Source of the DNA: Ramlibacter sp. | GTDB taxonomy: Bacteria > Pseudomonadota > Gammaproteobacteria > Burkholderiales > Burkholderiaceae_C | NCBI GenBank assembly: GCA_016713005.1 | Contig: JADJPY010000011.1 | Span: 434,001 to 498,000 of the forward strand | Reading direction: 5' to 3' | DNA: 64,000 nt | In this document: positions 36,633 to 46,700 of the stretch, piece after piece | Position numbering within the stretch: position 1 is the first letter of the stretch | Layout of the letters: each line of letters opens with the position of its first letter | Notes under the pieces: generated by a model | The model's input: the letters and a program-made list of their open reading frames with translations, nothing else | Told to the model about the DNA's origin: nothing | Databases searched by the model: none | Program-made: the position numbers and the translations under genes

Positions 36633-37151
36633 ATGGCTAAAGTTCAAGCTAAGACGCAAGGTGACGGTCCCGAAGACGGGATGCGCGAAAAAATGATCGC
36701 GGTGAACCGCGTGACCAAGGTGGTGAAGGGCGGCCGTATCCTCGGCTTCGCCGCTCTGACCGTCGTCGGCGATGGTGATGGCCGCGTGGGCATGGGCAAG
36801 GGCAAGTCCAAGGAAGTGCCGGCTGCCGTGCAAAAGGCCATGGAAGAGGCCCGGCGCAACATGACCAAGGTGTCGCTCAAGAACGGCACCATCCACCACA
36901 ACGTGTTTGGTCAGCATGGCGCTGCGCGCGTGATGATGGCGCCGGCCCCCAAGGGCACGGGCATCATTGCCGGCGGCCCAATGCGCGCCGTTTTCGAGGT
37001 GATGGGCATCACGGATATCGTCGCCAAGAGCCATGGTTCCACCAATCCCTACAACATGGTTCGCGCCACGTTTGACGCACTGAAGAACTCCACGACCCCT
37101 TCGGAAGTGGCGTCCAAGCGCGGCAAATCGGTTGAAGAACTGTTTGCCTGA
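36633..37151 (+). CDS. rpsE: 30S ribosomal protein S5 (uS5)
   Basis: A 172-residue S5 with MIAVNRVTKVVKGGRILGFA, the N-terminal RNA-binding part, and GRVGMGKGKSKEVPAAVQKA. It helps keep decoding accurate and lines the mRNA entry. It lies between rplR and rpmD in the usual order. Confidence 0.98.
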   Translation: MAKVQAKTQGDGPEDGMREKMIAVNRVTKVVKGGRILGFAALTVVGDGDGRVGMGKGKSKEVPAAVQKAMEEARRNMTKVSLKNGTIHHNVFGQHGAARVMMAPAPKGTGIIAGGPMRAVFEVMGITDIVAKSHGSTNPYNMVRATFDALKNSTTPSEVASKRGKSVEELFA

Positions 37152-37164
37152 ACGGAGTCGTGAA

Positions 37165-37347
37165 ATGACAACCCAACAAACAGTCAAGGTCCAGTTGGTT
37201 CGCAGCCCAATCGGCACGAAAGAGTCGCACCGCGCGACCGTCCGTGGCCTGGGCCTGCGCAAGCTCAACAGCGTGAGCGAACTGCAGGACACGCCGGCCG
37301 TGCGCGGCATGATCAACAAGATCAGCTATCTGGTCAAAGTGCTCTAA
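37165..37347 (+). CDS. rpmD: 50S ribosomal protein L30 (uL30)
   Basis: A 60-residue L30, the normal short bacterial form, with VKVQLVRSPIGTKESHRATV and an end at YLVKVL. The ATG at 37165 is chosen because a longer frame upstream overlaps the rpsE end. Confidence 0.97.
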   Translation: MTTQQTVKVQLVRSPIGTKESHRATVRGLGLRKLNSVSELQDTPAVRGMINKISYLVKVL

Positions 37348-37356
37348 AGGTCCAAG

Positions 37357-37788
37357 ATGGAACTCAACAACATCAAGCCGGCAGCAGGCGCTAAGCACGC
37401 CAAGCGTCGCGTGGGCCGTGGTATCGGTTCTGGCCTGGGCAAAACCGCAGGTCGTGGCCACAAGGGCCAGAAATCCCGTTCCGGTGGCTATCACAAGGTA
37501 GGCTTTGAAGGCGGTCAGATGCCGCTGCAGCGGCGTCTGCCCAAGCGCGGCTTCAAGTCCCATTTGCTCAAGTACAACGCCGAGATCACCTTGTCGACCC
37601 TGGAACAACTTGGAGCGGCGGAGGTGGATCTGCTGACCCTGAAGCAAGCGGGACTCGTTGGTGAATTGGCCAAGGTGGTCAAGGTGGTCAAGACGGGTGC
37701 GCTTACCAAAGCCGTCAAGCTGACGGGCATTGGGGCGACCGCAGGTGCCAAGGCTGCCATCGAGGCTGCCGGCGGCAGCTTGGCCTGA
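37357..37788 (+). CDS. rplO: 50S ribosomal protein L15 (uL15)
   Basis: A 143-residue L15. The N-terminal arm is Gly/Lys/Arg-rich (GRGIGSGLGKTAGRGHKGQK), which threads through 23S rRNA. The globular C-terminal half ends AAIEAAGGSLA. It is followed after 28 bases by secY. Confidence 0.98.
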   Translation: MELNNIKPAAGAKHAKRRVGRGIGSGLGKTAGRGHKGQKSRSGGYHKVGFEGGQMPLQRRLPKRGFKSHLLKYNAEITLSTLEQLGAAEVDLLTLKQAGLVGELAKVVKVVKTGALTKAVKLTGIGATAGAKAAIEAAGGSLA

Positions 37789-37816
37789 GATTGATCGGTA
37801 CGGAAAGTAGTTTCTA

Positions 37817-39136
37817 GTGGCAACCAGTTCGGCTCAAATCGCGAAAACCGGCAAGTTCGGCGACCTGCGTCGTCGACTGGTTTTCCTGCTGCTTGCGCTG
37901 GTGGTGTACCGGATCGGTGCGCATATTCCTGTGCCGGGTATCGACCCCGCCCAGTTGCAGCAGCTGTTCAAGGGCCAGCAGGGCGGCATCCTGAGCCTGT
38001 TCAACATGTTCTCCGGCGGAGCCCTGTCCCGGTTCACCGTGTTTGCGCTTGGGATCATGCCGTACATTTCGGCGTCGATCATCATGCAGTTGCTGACCTA
38101 CGTGGTGCCCACGTTTGAACAGCTCAAGAAGGAAGGCGAAGCCGGTCGCCGGAAAATCACCCAGTACACGCGATATGGCACCTTGGGTCTTGCTGTCTTT
38201 CAGTCGCTCGGCATCGCGTTGGCGCTGGAAGGCTCTGCTGGCTTGGTATTGAGCCCTGGGTTCGGTTTCCGGATGACTGCGGTGGTGAGCCTGACTGCCG
38301 GGACCATGTTCCTGATGTGGTTGGGTGAGCAAATAACGGAGCGCGGTCTGGGCAACGGGATTTCCATCCTGATTTTTGCCGGTATTGCTGCAGGCCTGCC
38401 CAGCGCGATCGGTGGGTTGCTGGAGCTCGTCCGTACTGGTGCAATGAGCATCCTTGCCGCTGTCTTCATCGTCGCAGTGGTCATTCTCGTAACTTACTTT
38501 GTCGTATTCGTTGAGCGTGGTCAGCGCAAAATCCTGGTCAACTACGCCCGTCGGCAGGTCGGCAACAAGGTCTACGGGGGGCAGTCTTCCCATCTGCCCC
38601 TGAAGCTGAACATGGCAGGGGTGATTCCGCCGATCTTTGCCTCATCGATCATTCTTCTGCCGGCGACGGTGGTCAGCTGGTTCAGTACGGGTGATGCCAT
38701 GCGATGGCTCAAGGACATCGCGGGCATGCTGACCCCGGGGCAGCCGATCTATGTGCTGTTGTATGCCAGCGCCATAGTTTTCTTCTGCTTCTTCTATACT
38801 GCGCTGGTTTTCAACAGCCGTGAGACGGCAGACAACCTCAAGAAGAGTGGCGCGTTTATCCCTGGTATTCGTCCGGGAGATCAAACGGCCCGGTATATCG
38901 ACAAGATTTTGGTCCGGCTGACGCTTGCGGGAGCGGTTTACATCACTTTCGTCTGCCTGTTGCCGGAGTTCCTGATCCTGAAATACAACGTCCCCTTCTA
39001 TTTTGGTGGGACTTCCTTGCTGATCATCGTTGTTGTCACCATGGACTTCATGGCCCAGGTGCAGAACTACATGATGTCCCAGCAATATGAATCACTGTTG
39101 AAGAAAGCCAATTTCAAGACGACATTGAATGGTTGA
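37817..39136 (+). CDS. secY: Protein translocase channel subunit SecY
   Basis: A 439-residue SecY with ten membrane helices, the central channel of the SecYEG translocon. Seen are YRIGAHIPVPGIDP at the first helix and the plug region (LFNMFSGGALSRFTVFALGI). The cytoplasmic loops that meet SecA or the ribosome contain VERGQRKILVNYARRQ and FIPGIRPGDQTARYI. The GTG at 37817 is used. Its position between rplO and infA is the standard one for the spc operon. Confidence 0.97.
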   Translation: MATSSAQIAKTGKFGDLRRRLVFLLLALVVYRIGAHIPVPGIDPAQLQQLFKGQQGGILSLFNMFSGGALSRFTVFALGIMPYISASIIMQLLTYVVPTFEQLKKEGEAGRRKITQYTRYGTLGLAVFQSLGIALALEGSAGLVLSPGFGFRMTAVVSLTAGTMFLMWLGEQITERGLGNGISILIFAGIAAGLPSAIGGLLELVRTGAMSILAAVFIVAVVILVTYFVVFVERGQRKILVNYARRQVGNKVYGGQSSHLPLKLNMAGVIPPIFASSIILLPATVVSWFSTGDAMRWLKDIAGMLTPGQPIYVLLYASAIVFFCFFYTALVFNSRETADNLKKSGAFIPGIRPGDQTARYIDKILVRLTLAGAVYITFVCLLPEFLILKYNVPFYFGGTSLLIIVVVTMDFMAQVQNYMMSQQYESLLKKANFKTTLNG

Positions 39137-39141
39137 GTTCG

Positions 39142-39360
39142 ATGGCGAAGGACGATGTGATCCAGATGCAGGGGGAGGTTCTCGAGAACCTCCCGAACGC
39201 GACATTCCGGGTAAAGCTGGAAAACGGGCATCTGGTCTTGGGGCATATATCGGGGAAGATGAGGATGCACTACATCCGGATCCTCCCGGGCGACAAGGTA
39301 ACGGTGGAATTGACGCCGTATGACCTGTCAAGGGCAAGAATTGTTTTCCGTGCCAAGTAG
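39142..39360 (+). CDS. infA: Translation initiation factor IF-1
   Basis: A 72-residue IF-1, a single OB fold that binds the A site of the 30S subunit during initiation. The sequence MAKDDVIQMQGEVLENLPNA is typical of the beta-proteobacterial form, and KMRMHYIRILPGDKVTVELT follows. The ATG at 39142 lies 5 bases after the secY stop; a TTG at 39133 would overlap secY. Confidence 0.97.
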   Translation: MAKDDVIQMQGEVLENLPNATFRVKLENGHLVLGHISGKMRMHYIRILPGDKVTVELTPYDLSRARIVFRAK

Positions 39361-39381
39361 GTGCGGTATTAGGAGAGAGCA

Positions 39382-39495
39382 ATGAGAGTTTCGGCTTCGG
39401 TCAAGAAAATCTGCCGCAACTGCAAGATCATCCGTCGCAAGGGTGTGGTCCGCGTCATCTGCACGGATCCGCGCCACAAGCAGCGCCAAGGCTGA
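39382..39495 (+). CDS. rpmJ: 50S ribosomal protein L36 (bL36)
   Basis: A 37-residue L36 with the zinc-binding pattern CRNC...C...H (CTDPRHKQRQ), so this is the zinc-containing form. AGGAGAG precedes the ATG by a few bases. It lies between infA and rpsM. Confidence 0.96.
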   Translation: MRVSASVKKICRNCKIIRRKGVVRVICTDPRHKQRQG

Positions 39496-39520
39496 TCGGA
39501 ACGAGTAACTGAGGACGTAT

Positions 39521-39886
39521 ATGGCACGTATCGCTGGCATCAACATTCCGCCGCATCAGCACGCTGAAATTGGCCTGACTGCAATCTTTGGCATCGGGCG
39601 CACGCGGGCTCGCAAGATCTGCGAAGCTTGCGGCATCGCCTACTCCAAGAAGGTCAAGGATCTTACGGACGGAGATCTTGAAAAAATTCGCGATCAGATC
39701 GGACAATTCACGATCGAGGGTGATCTTCGTCGAGAGACGACGATGAACATCAAGCGGCTGATGGATATCGGTTGCTATCGTGGATTCCGTCACCGCCGGG
39801 GCTTGCCGGTCCGTGGCCAACGCACTCGCACGAATGCACGCACCCGCAAGGGTCCGCGCAAGGCCGCGGCCGCACTGAAGAAATAA
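39521..39886 (+). CDS. rpsM: 30S ribosomal protein S13 (uS13)
   Basis: A 121-residue S13 with ARIAGINIPPHQHAEIGLTA at the start and the C-terminal RGLPVRGQRTRTNARTRKGP that reaches toward the tRNA. It is the first gene of the alpha operon part of the cluster. No separate promoter is obvious in the 25 bases before it. Confidence 0.98.
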   Translation: MARIAGINIPPHQHAEIGLTAIFGIGRTRARKICEACGIAYSKKVKDLTDGDLEKIRDQIGQFTIEGDLRRETTMNIKRLMDIGCYRGFRHRRGLPVRGQRTRTNARTRKGPRKAAAALKK

Positions 39887-39904
39887 TCGGGAAAGAGAAT
39901 CGTC

Positions 39905-40309
39905 ATGGCAAAAGCTCCCGCCAACAATGCCGCACAGCGCGTGCGCAAGAAGGTTCGCAAGAACGTCTCGGACGGCGTCGCGCATGTTCATGCGTCGTTC
40001 AACAACACAATCATCACGATCACCGATCGCCAGGGCAACGCATTGTCCTGGGCCTCTTCGGGTGGTCAGGGCTTCAAGGGCTCGCGTAAATCCACGCCGT
40101 TCGCAGCGCAAGTTGCCTCGGAAGTGGCCGGTCGTGCGGCTATTGAGCAGGGCATCAAGAATCTCGATGTCGAGATCAAGGGACCGGGCCCAGGGCGTGA
40201 GTCCTCGGTTCGTGCCTTGGCTGCCTTGGGGATTCGCATCACTTCGATTGCCGACGTCACGCCGGTGCCGCACAACGGCTGCCGCCCGCAGAAGCGTCGT
40301 CGCATTTAA
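39905..40309 (+). CDS. rpsK: 30S ribosomal protein S11 (uS11)
   Basis: A 134-residue S11 with VHASFNNTIITITDRQGNAL and the basic tail VTPVPHNGCRPQKRRRI. It helps form the platform of the small subunit. It follows rpsM by 18 bases. Confidence 0.98.
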   Translation: MAKAPANNAAQRVRKKVRKNVSDGVAHVHASFNNTIITITDRQGNALSWASSGGQGFKGSRKSTPFAAQVASEVAGRAAIEQGIKNLDVEIKGPGPGRESSVRALAALGIRITSIADVTPVPHNGCRPQKRRRI

Positions 40310-40395
40310 TTATTTCAACCAAGTCCACTGCCAGCAGTTTTGTGCTGATGGCTCCCGCGGTGTATGGCTGCGGCAGATGATGTAAAGGAAGCAAC

Positions 40396-41019
40396 GTGGC
40401 ACGTTACCTCGGCCCCAAGGCCAAACTCTCCCGTCGTGAAGGCACAGACCTTTTCCTCAAGAGCGCTCGTCGCTCTATTGCGGACAAGGCCAAATTCGAC
40501 TCAAAACCGGGCCAGCATGGCCGGACTTCCGGCCAGAGAACCTCGGATTTCGGCCTGCAGCTGCGCGAGAAGCAGAAGGTCAAGCGCATGTACGGCATTC
40601 TCGAGCGTCAATTCCGCCGTTACTTCGAAGAAGCGGATCGCCGCCGTGGCAATACCGGTGCCAATCTGCTGTTCATCCTTGAGTCGCGGTTGGACAATGT
40701 TGTTTACCGGATGGGATTTGGGTCGACACGCGCCGAAGCCCGGCAACTGGTGTCGCACAAGGCCATTACGGTCAATGGGCAGACTGTCAACATCCCGTCT
40801 TATTTGGTGAAGACGGGCGATGTGGTGGCCGTGCGTGACAAGTCCAAGAAGCAGGTGCGCGTGCTTGAGGCCTTGCAGTTGGCTCAACAAGTCGGTTTGC
40901 CTGCTTGGGTGGATGTCAGCGCCGACAAGGCCGAAGGCACTTTCAAGAAGGTGCCTGATCGGGATGAATTCGCAGCCGATATCAACGAGTCCCTGATTGT
41001 GGAGCTCTATTCCCGTTGA
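40396..41019 (+). CDS. rpsD: 30S ribosomal protein S4 (uS4)
   Basis: A 207-residue S4 starting ARYLGPKAKLSRREGTDLFL. It has an S4 RNA-binding domain at about residues 97-160 (ESRLDNVVYRMGFGSTRAEA, then SHKAITVNGQTVNIPS). It nucleates small-subunit assembly and in E. coli represses the alpha operon. The start is GTG at 40396. An 86-base gap precedes it, and a 109-base gap with a strong palindrome follows. Confidence 0.97.
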   Translation: MARYLGPKAKLSRREGTDLFLKSARRSIADKAKFDSKPGQHGRTSGQRTSDFGLQLREKQKVKRMYGILERQFRRYFEEADRRRGNTGANLLFILESRLDNVVYRMGFGSTRAEARQLVSHKAITVNGQTVNIPSYLVKTGDVVAVRDKSKKQVRVLEALQLAQQVGLPAWVDVSADKAEGTFKKVPDRDEFAADINESLIVELYSR

Positions 41020-41047
41020 TCCTGGCGCCTGCCCGAGTCTTTTTGTT

Positions 41048-41074
41048 CCCAGCCGCGAGATCTCGCGGTCTGGG
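41048..41074. promoter_or_regulatory. Strong hairpin between rpsD and rpoA
   Basis: CCGCGAGATCTCGCGG is a perfect 16-base palindrome, extended by CCCAG on the left and CTGGG on the right, each joined across a single mismatch. It is not followed by a T run, so it is unlikely to be a simple terminator. It could be an RNA processing or control site between rpsD and rpoA. Confidence 0.5.
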
Positions 41075-41128
41075 TGCTTCACCAGCCTTACCGGTGTAAC
41101 GAGCCGGGGGTATTGAGAGGAAGTCTGA

Positions 41129-42118
41129 ATGCATACGAATCTGCTTAAACCGAAAACCATTAACGTTGAACAGCTTGCGGCCAACAAGGCGAAGGTCACG
41201 CTGGAGCCTTTCGAGCGTGGCTATGGACATACGCTTGGCAACGCCTTGCGGCGCGTGTTGCTCTCATCAATGGTCGGCTATTCCGCTACGGAAGTCACGA
41301 TCGCTGGCGTCCTGCATGAGTATTCTTCTGTCGATGGGGTGCAGGAGGACGTTGTCAACATTCTGCTCAACCTCAAGGGCGTGGTTTTCAAGCTTCACAA
41401 CCGCGATGAAGTTACTCTCAGTCTCCGCAAGGAAGGCGAGGGCTTGGTTACGGCTGGCGATATCCAGACGCCACACGACGTTGAAATCATCAATCCCGGG
41501 CACCTTATCGCCTCTCTTTCCCAGGGCGGGAAGATTGACATGCAGATCAAGGTGGAAAAGGGACGTGGCTATGTTCCCGGCAGCATGCGGCGGTATGGTG
41601 ACGAACCTACCAAATCCATTGGTAGGATTGTGTTGGACGCTTCCTTTTCTCCCGTCAAGCGCGTGAGCTACACGGTGGAGAGCGCGCGTGTTGAGCAGCG
41701 CACTGACCTTGACAAGCTGGTCATGGAAATTGAGACCAATGGTGCCGTGACTGCAGAGGACGCTGTCCGTGCGAGCGCGAAGATCCTGGTTGAGCAACTG
41801 GCGGTGTTCGCCCAGCTTGAGGGCAACGAACTGGCTGCCTTTGATGCTCCTGTCGCGCGCGCATCCCAGAATTTTGATCCGATCTTGTTGCGCCCCGTGG
41901 ATGAGCTTGAGTTGACCGTTCGCTCTGCAAATTGCCTGAAGGCCGAGAACATTTATTACATTGGCGATTTGATTCAGCGTACGGAAAACGAGTTGCTGAA
42001 GACTCCGAATCTGGGGCGGAAGTCGCTTAATGAGATCAAGGAAGTGCTTGCATCGCGTGGGCTCACGCTGGGCATGAAGCTCGAAAGCTGGCCCCCCGCC
42101 GGTCTTGACAAGCGCTGA
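41129..42118 (+). CDS. rpoA: DNA-directed RNA polymerase subunit alpha
   Basis: A 329-residue alpha subunit. The N-terminal domain (about 1-230) carries FERGYGHTLGNALRRVLLSS, used in dimer formation and assembly of the polymerase. The C-terminal domain (about 245-325) carries LRPVDELELTVRSANCLKAE and NLGRKSLNEIKEVLASRGL, which binds UP elements and activators. Its length is normal. rplQ follows after 68 bases. Confidence 0.98.
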   Translation: MHTNLLKPKTINVEQLAANKAKVTLEPFERGYGHTLGNALRRVLLSSMVGYSATEVTIAGVLHEYSSVDGVQEDVVNILLNLKGVVFKLHNRDEVTLSLRKEGEGLVTAGDIQTPHDVEIINPGHLIASLSQGGKIDMQIKVEKGRGYVPGSMRRYGDEPTKSIGRIVLDASFSPVKRVSYTVESARVEQRTDLDKLVMEIETNGAVTAEDAVRASAKILVEQLAVFAQLEGNELAAFDAPVARASQNFDPILLRPVDELELTVRSANCLKAENIYYIGDLIQRTENELLKTPNLGRKSLNEIKEVLASRGLTLGMKLESWPPAGLDKR

Positions 42119-42186
42119 TTGATCTAACCTGTGTGCACCGGGCGGTACCTGATACGGCCGCCCGAAAAATTTGAAAGGAAAGCACC

Positions 42187-42588
42187 ATGCGTCACGGACA
42201 CGGACTCCGAAAGCTTAATCGCACGAGTGAGCATCGTCTTGCGATGTTGCGCAACATGATGAATTCGTTGATTGAACACGAAGCTATCAAGACCACGGTT
42301 CCCAAAGCAAAGGAACTGCGCCGGGTCGTGGAGCCATTGATTACGCTTAGCAAGGAGTCGACTTTGGCCAATCGGCGATTGGCTTTCGACCGACTTCGGA
42401 GCAGGGACAGTGTCGCTAAGCTTTTTTCAGACTTGGGCCCTCGCTTCAAAACTCGACCTGGCGGATACACCCGAATTCTCAAGATGGGTTTTCGCGTCGG
42501 CGACAACGCTCCCATGGCAATTGTTGAATTGGTGGATCGCCCTGATGTCGGCGATGCGGTTTTGCCAGAAGGCAACACGGCAGAGTAA
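42187..42588 (+). CDS. rplQ: 50S ribosomal protein L17 (bL17)
   Basis: A 133-residue L17 with MRHGHGLRKLNRTSEHRLAM at the start and RPGGYTRILKMGFRVGDNAP. It lies at the exit side of the large subunit. It is the last protein gene of the cluster; an initiator tRNA begins only 13 bases after its stop. Confidence 0.98.
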   Translation: MRHGHGLRKLNRTSEHRLAMLRNMMNSLIEHEAIKTTVPKAKELRRVVEPLITLSKESTLANRRLAFDRLRSRDSVAKLFSDLGPRFKTRPGGYTRILKMGFRVGDNAPMAIVELVDRPDVGDAVLPEGNTAE

Positions 42589-42601
42589 GGTACAATTCGG
42601 A

Positions 42602-42678
<77 letters not shown>

Positions 42679-42686
42679 ATAGCAGA

Positions 42687-42712
42687 AGGCCCACGGATGT
42701 GGGCTTTTTTTT
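42687..42712 (+). terminator. Rho-independent terminator after tRNA-fMet
   Basis: GCCCAC (42689-42694) pairs with GTGGGC (42699-42704) around a GGAT loop and is followed by eight T. This is a clear intrinsic terminator that closes the ribosomal and tRNA transcript and insulates it from the giant repeat gene. Confidence 0.9.
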
Positions 42713-42878
42713 GGCGTGCGATTCGGTGGCGTTTTGTCCTTGTTGCGCTTCAGCACTCCAAGCCGTTCAATCGTGACGTTTCACACGTTTTTTTGGCAAT
42801 TGATGTAACTTTGCGTGCAATAATTGGTTACAAATAAGGGCAACAGTCTAAACTCGACGCGTAGGATAGTTTTAAGAG

Positions 42879-43793
42879 GTGTCCCGGTCACCTTGTTTGT
42901 TGGGGCTTCAGAGTTTGCGTTTATTGTCAGCGCTTAGGTTGGCGCAACTTTTTTTGTCGACTCTCCTTGATAGCCATGTTGTGCGCGTGTGGTTATGGGC
43001 CGGTGTTTTTGCGTTTTTCTCTTCAACTGCGTTTGCTCAGATTGGGGTTACGAATACCGCTGTTATCACGCCGCCGGCGACCGTCAGCAACAGCAACCCG
43101 TCTGTTTCTTGTACTGCCGGTGTTTGTTATGCGCGGGACATAGACACTGTCACCTCTAGCGCTGATATGAGCATCGTGAAGACGGCTGGGAACCTCACGC
43201 CCAGCGCGGGCGGGACACTGACCTACAGCCTGGTGATCAGCAACGCCGGGCCCAGCACGGCCACTGGGGCGAGCTTTGCAGACAACCTGCCTGCGGGCCT
43301 GGGCACGATCACCAACGTGGTCACGCAGGTCAGCGCGCTGGCCACGACGGCCAGCTTCGTGACCAGCACCAGCAGTCTGGTGGGCTCGGTGACCATACCC
43401 TCGGGCGGTGGGGTGACGGTGACACTGCAGGTCAGCGTGCTGGGCAGCGCCAGCGGGGTGCTGACCAACACGGCGACGGTGAGCTTGCCCACGGGCACGA
43501 CAGACCCGGTGCCGGGGAACAACACCAGCACGGCCACGGTGACGGTGGCGCTGGTGGCTGATTTGACGCTGACCAAGGTGGCCAGCAGCACCAGCGGCAC
43601 ACAAGGGCAGACCATCAGCTACACGGTGACCCTGGTCAACCTGGGTCCCTCGGTGGCCAGCAACGTGACGCTGACCGACATCCTGAGCGCCGGGCTGAGC
43701 CTGATCAGCGCCAGCGGCAACAACGGCACGGCCAGCATCGCCGGGGCCAGCGTGGGGGCGACCACGGCCAGCCTGCAAGTTGGGCGACACTGA
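42879..43793 (+). CDS. Giant DUF11 protein, first open segment
   Basis: These 304 codons hold the signal peptide, the unique region with two Cys (VSCTAGVCYARD), the unique DUF11 domain and most of unit 1. The segment ends at a stop reached by a one-base loss in the run that normally reads GTGGGGGCGAC (here GTTGGGCGAC). The true protein probably continues in the next frame. Confidence 0.6.
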   Translation: MSRSPCLLGLQSLRLLSALRLAQLFLSTLLDSHVVRVWLWAGVFAFFSSTAFAQIGVTNTAVITPPATVSNSNPSVSCTAGVCYARDIDTVTSSADMSIVKTAGNLTPSAGGTLTYSLVISNAGPSTATGASFADNLPAGLGTITNVVTQVSALATTASFVTSTSSLVGSVTIPSGGGVTVTLQVSVLGSASGVLTNTATVSLPTGTTDPVPGNNTSTATVTVALVADLTLTKVASSTSGTQGQTISYTVTLVNLGPSVASNVTLTDILSAGLSLISASGNNGTASIAGASVGATTASLQVGRH

Positions 43794-46700
43794 CCCTGGT
43801 GGTCAACGCCACGGTGACCGCCAGCAGCGGCAACATCACCAACACGGCGGTGGGCACCAGCACCACGCCCGACCCCACGCCCACCAACACGGTGACGGTG
43901 GTCACGCCGGTGGCCACCAGCGCGGACCTGACGCTGACCAAGGTGGCCAGCAGCACCAGCGGCACACAAGGGCAGACCATCAGCTACACGGTGACCCTGG
44001 TCAACCTGGGTCCCTCGGTGGCCAGCAACGTGACGCTGACCGACATCCTGAGCGCCGGGCTGAGCCTGATCAGCGCCAGCGGCAACAACGGCACGGCCAG
44101 CATCGCCGGGGCCAGCGTGGGGGCGACCACGGCCAGCCTGCAAGTGGGGGCGACACTGACCCTGGTGGTCAACGCCACGGTGACCGCCAGCAGCGGCAAC
44201 ATCACCAACACGGCGGTGGGCACCAGCACCACGCCCGACCCCACGCCCACCAACACGGTGACGGTGGTCACGCCGGTGGCCACCAGCGCGGACCTGACGC
44301 TGACCAAGGTGGCCAGCAGCACCAGCGGCACACAAGGGCAGACCATCAGCTACACGGTGACCCTGGTCAACCTGGGTCCCTCGGTGGCCAGCAACGTGAC
44401 GCTGACCGACATCCTGAGCGCCGGGCTGAGCCTGATCAGCGCCAGCGGCAACAACGGCACGGCCAGCATCGCCGGGGCCAGCGTGGGGGCGACCACGGCC
44501 AGCCTGCAAGTGGGGGCGACACTGACCCTGGTGGTCAACGCCACGGTGACCGCCAGCAGCGGCAACATCACCAACACGGCGGTGGGCACCAGCACCACGC
44601 CCGACCCCACGCCCACCAACACGGTGACGGTGGTCACGCCGGTGGCCACCAGCGCGGACCTGACGCTGACCAAGGTGGCCAGCAGCACCAGCGGCACACA
44701 AGGGCAGACCATCAGCTACACGGTGACCCTGGTCAACCTGGGTCCCTCGGTGGCCAGCAACGTGACGCTGACCGACATCCTGAGCGCCGGGCTGAGCCTG
44801 ATCAGCGCCAGCGGCAACAACGGCACGGCCAGCATCGCCGGGGCCAGCGTGGGGGCGACCACGGCCAGCCTGCAAGTGGGGGCGACACTGACCCTGGTGG
44901 TCAACGCCACGGTGACCGCCAGCAGCGGCAACATCACCAACACGGCGGTGGGCACCAGCACCACGCCCGACCCCACGCCCACCAACACGGTGACGGTGGT
45001 CACGCCGGTGGCCACCAGCGCGGACCTGACGCTGACCAAGGTGGCCAGCAGCACCAGCGGCACACAAGGGCAGACCATCAGCTACACGGTGACCCTGGTC
45101 AACCTGGGTCCCTCGGTGGCCAGCAACGTGACGCTGACCGACATCCTGAGCGCCGGGCTGAGCCTGATCAGCGCCAGCGGCAACAACGGCACGGCCAGCA
45201 TCGCCGGGGCCAGCGTGGGGGCGACCACGGCCAGCCTGCAAGTGGGGCGACACTGACCCTGGTGGTCAACGCCACGGTGACCGCCAGCAGCGGCAACATC
45301 ACCAACACGGCGGTGGGCACCAGCACCACGCCCGACCCCACGCCCACCAACACGGTGACGGTGGTCACGCCGGTGGCCACCAGCGCGGACCTGACGCTGA
45401 CCAAGGTGGCCAGCAGCACCAGCGGCACACAAGGGCAGACCATCAGCTACACGGTGACCCTGGTCAACCTGGGTCCCTCGGTGGCCAGCAACGTGACGCT
45501 GACCGACATCCTGAGCGCCGGGCTGAGCCTGATCAGCGCCAGCGGCAACAACGGCACGGCCAGCATCGCCGGGGCCAGCGTGGGGGCGACCACGGCCAGC
45601 CTGCAAGTGGGGGCGACACTGACCCTGGTGGTCAACGCCACGGTGACCGCCAGCAGCGGCAACATCACCAACACGGCGGTGGGCACCAGCACCACGCCCG
45701 ACCCCACGCCCACCAACACGGTGACGGTGGTCACGCCGGTGGCCACCAGCGCGGACCTGACGCTGACCAAGGTGGCCAGCAGCACCAGCGGCACACAAGG
45801 GCAGACCATCAGCTACACGGTGACCCTGGTCAACCTGGGTCCCTCGGTGGCCAGCAACGTGACGCTGACCGACATCCTGAGCGCCGGGCTGAGCCTGATC
45901 AGCGCCAGCGGCAACAACGGCACGGCCAGCATCGCCGGGGCCAGCGTGGGGGCGACCACGGCCAGCCTGCAAGTGGGGGCGACACTGACCCTGGTGGTCA
46001 ACGCCACGGTGACCGCCAGCAGCGGCAACATCACCAACACGGCGGTGGGCACCAGCACCACGCCCGACCCCACGCCCACCAACACGGTGACGGTGGTCAC
46101 GCCGGTGGCCACCAGCGCGGACCTGACGCTGACCAAGGTGGCCAGCAGCACCAGCGGCACACAAGGGCAGACCATCAGCTACACGGTGACCCTGGTCAAC
46201 CTGGGTCCCTCGGTGGCCAGCAACGTGACGCTGACCGACATCCTGAGCGCCGGGCTGAGCCTGATCAGCGCCAGCGGCAACAACGGCACGGCCAGCATCG
46301 CCGGGGCCAGCGTGGGGGCGACCACGGCCAGCCTGCAAGTGGGGGCGACACTGACCCTGGTGGTCAACGCCACGGTGACCGCCAGCAGCGGCAACATCAC
46401 CAACACGGCGGTGGGCACCAGCACCACGCCCGACCCCACGCCCACCAACACGGTGACGGTGGTCACGCCGGTGGCCACCAGCGCGGACCTGACGCTGACC
46501 AAGGTGGCCAGCAGCACCAGCGGCACACAAGGGCAGACCATCAGCTACACGGTGACCCTGGTCAACCTGGGTCCCTCGGTGGCCAGCAACGTGACGCTGA
46601 CCGACATCCTGAGCGCCGGGCTGAGCCTGATCAGCGCCAGCGGCAACAACGGCACGGCCAGCATCGCCGGGGCCAGCGTGGGGGCGACCACGGCCAGCCT

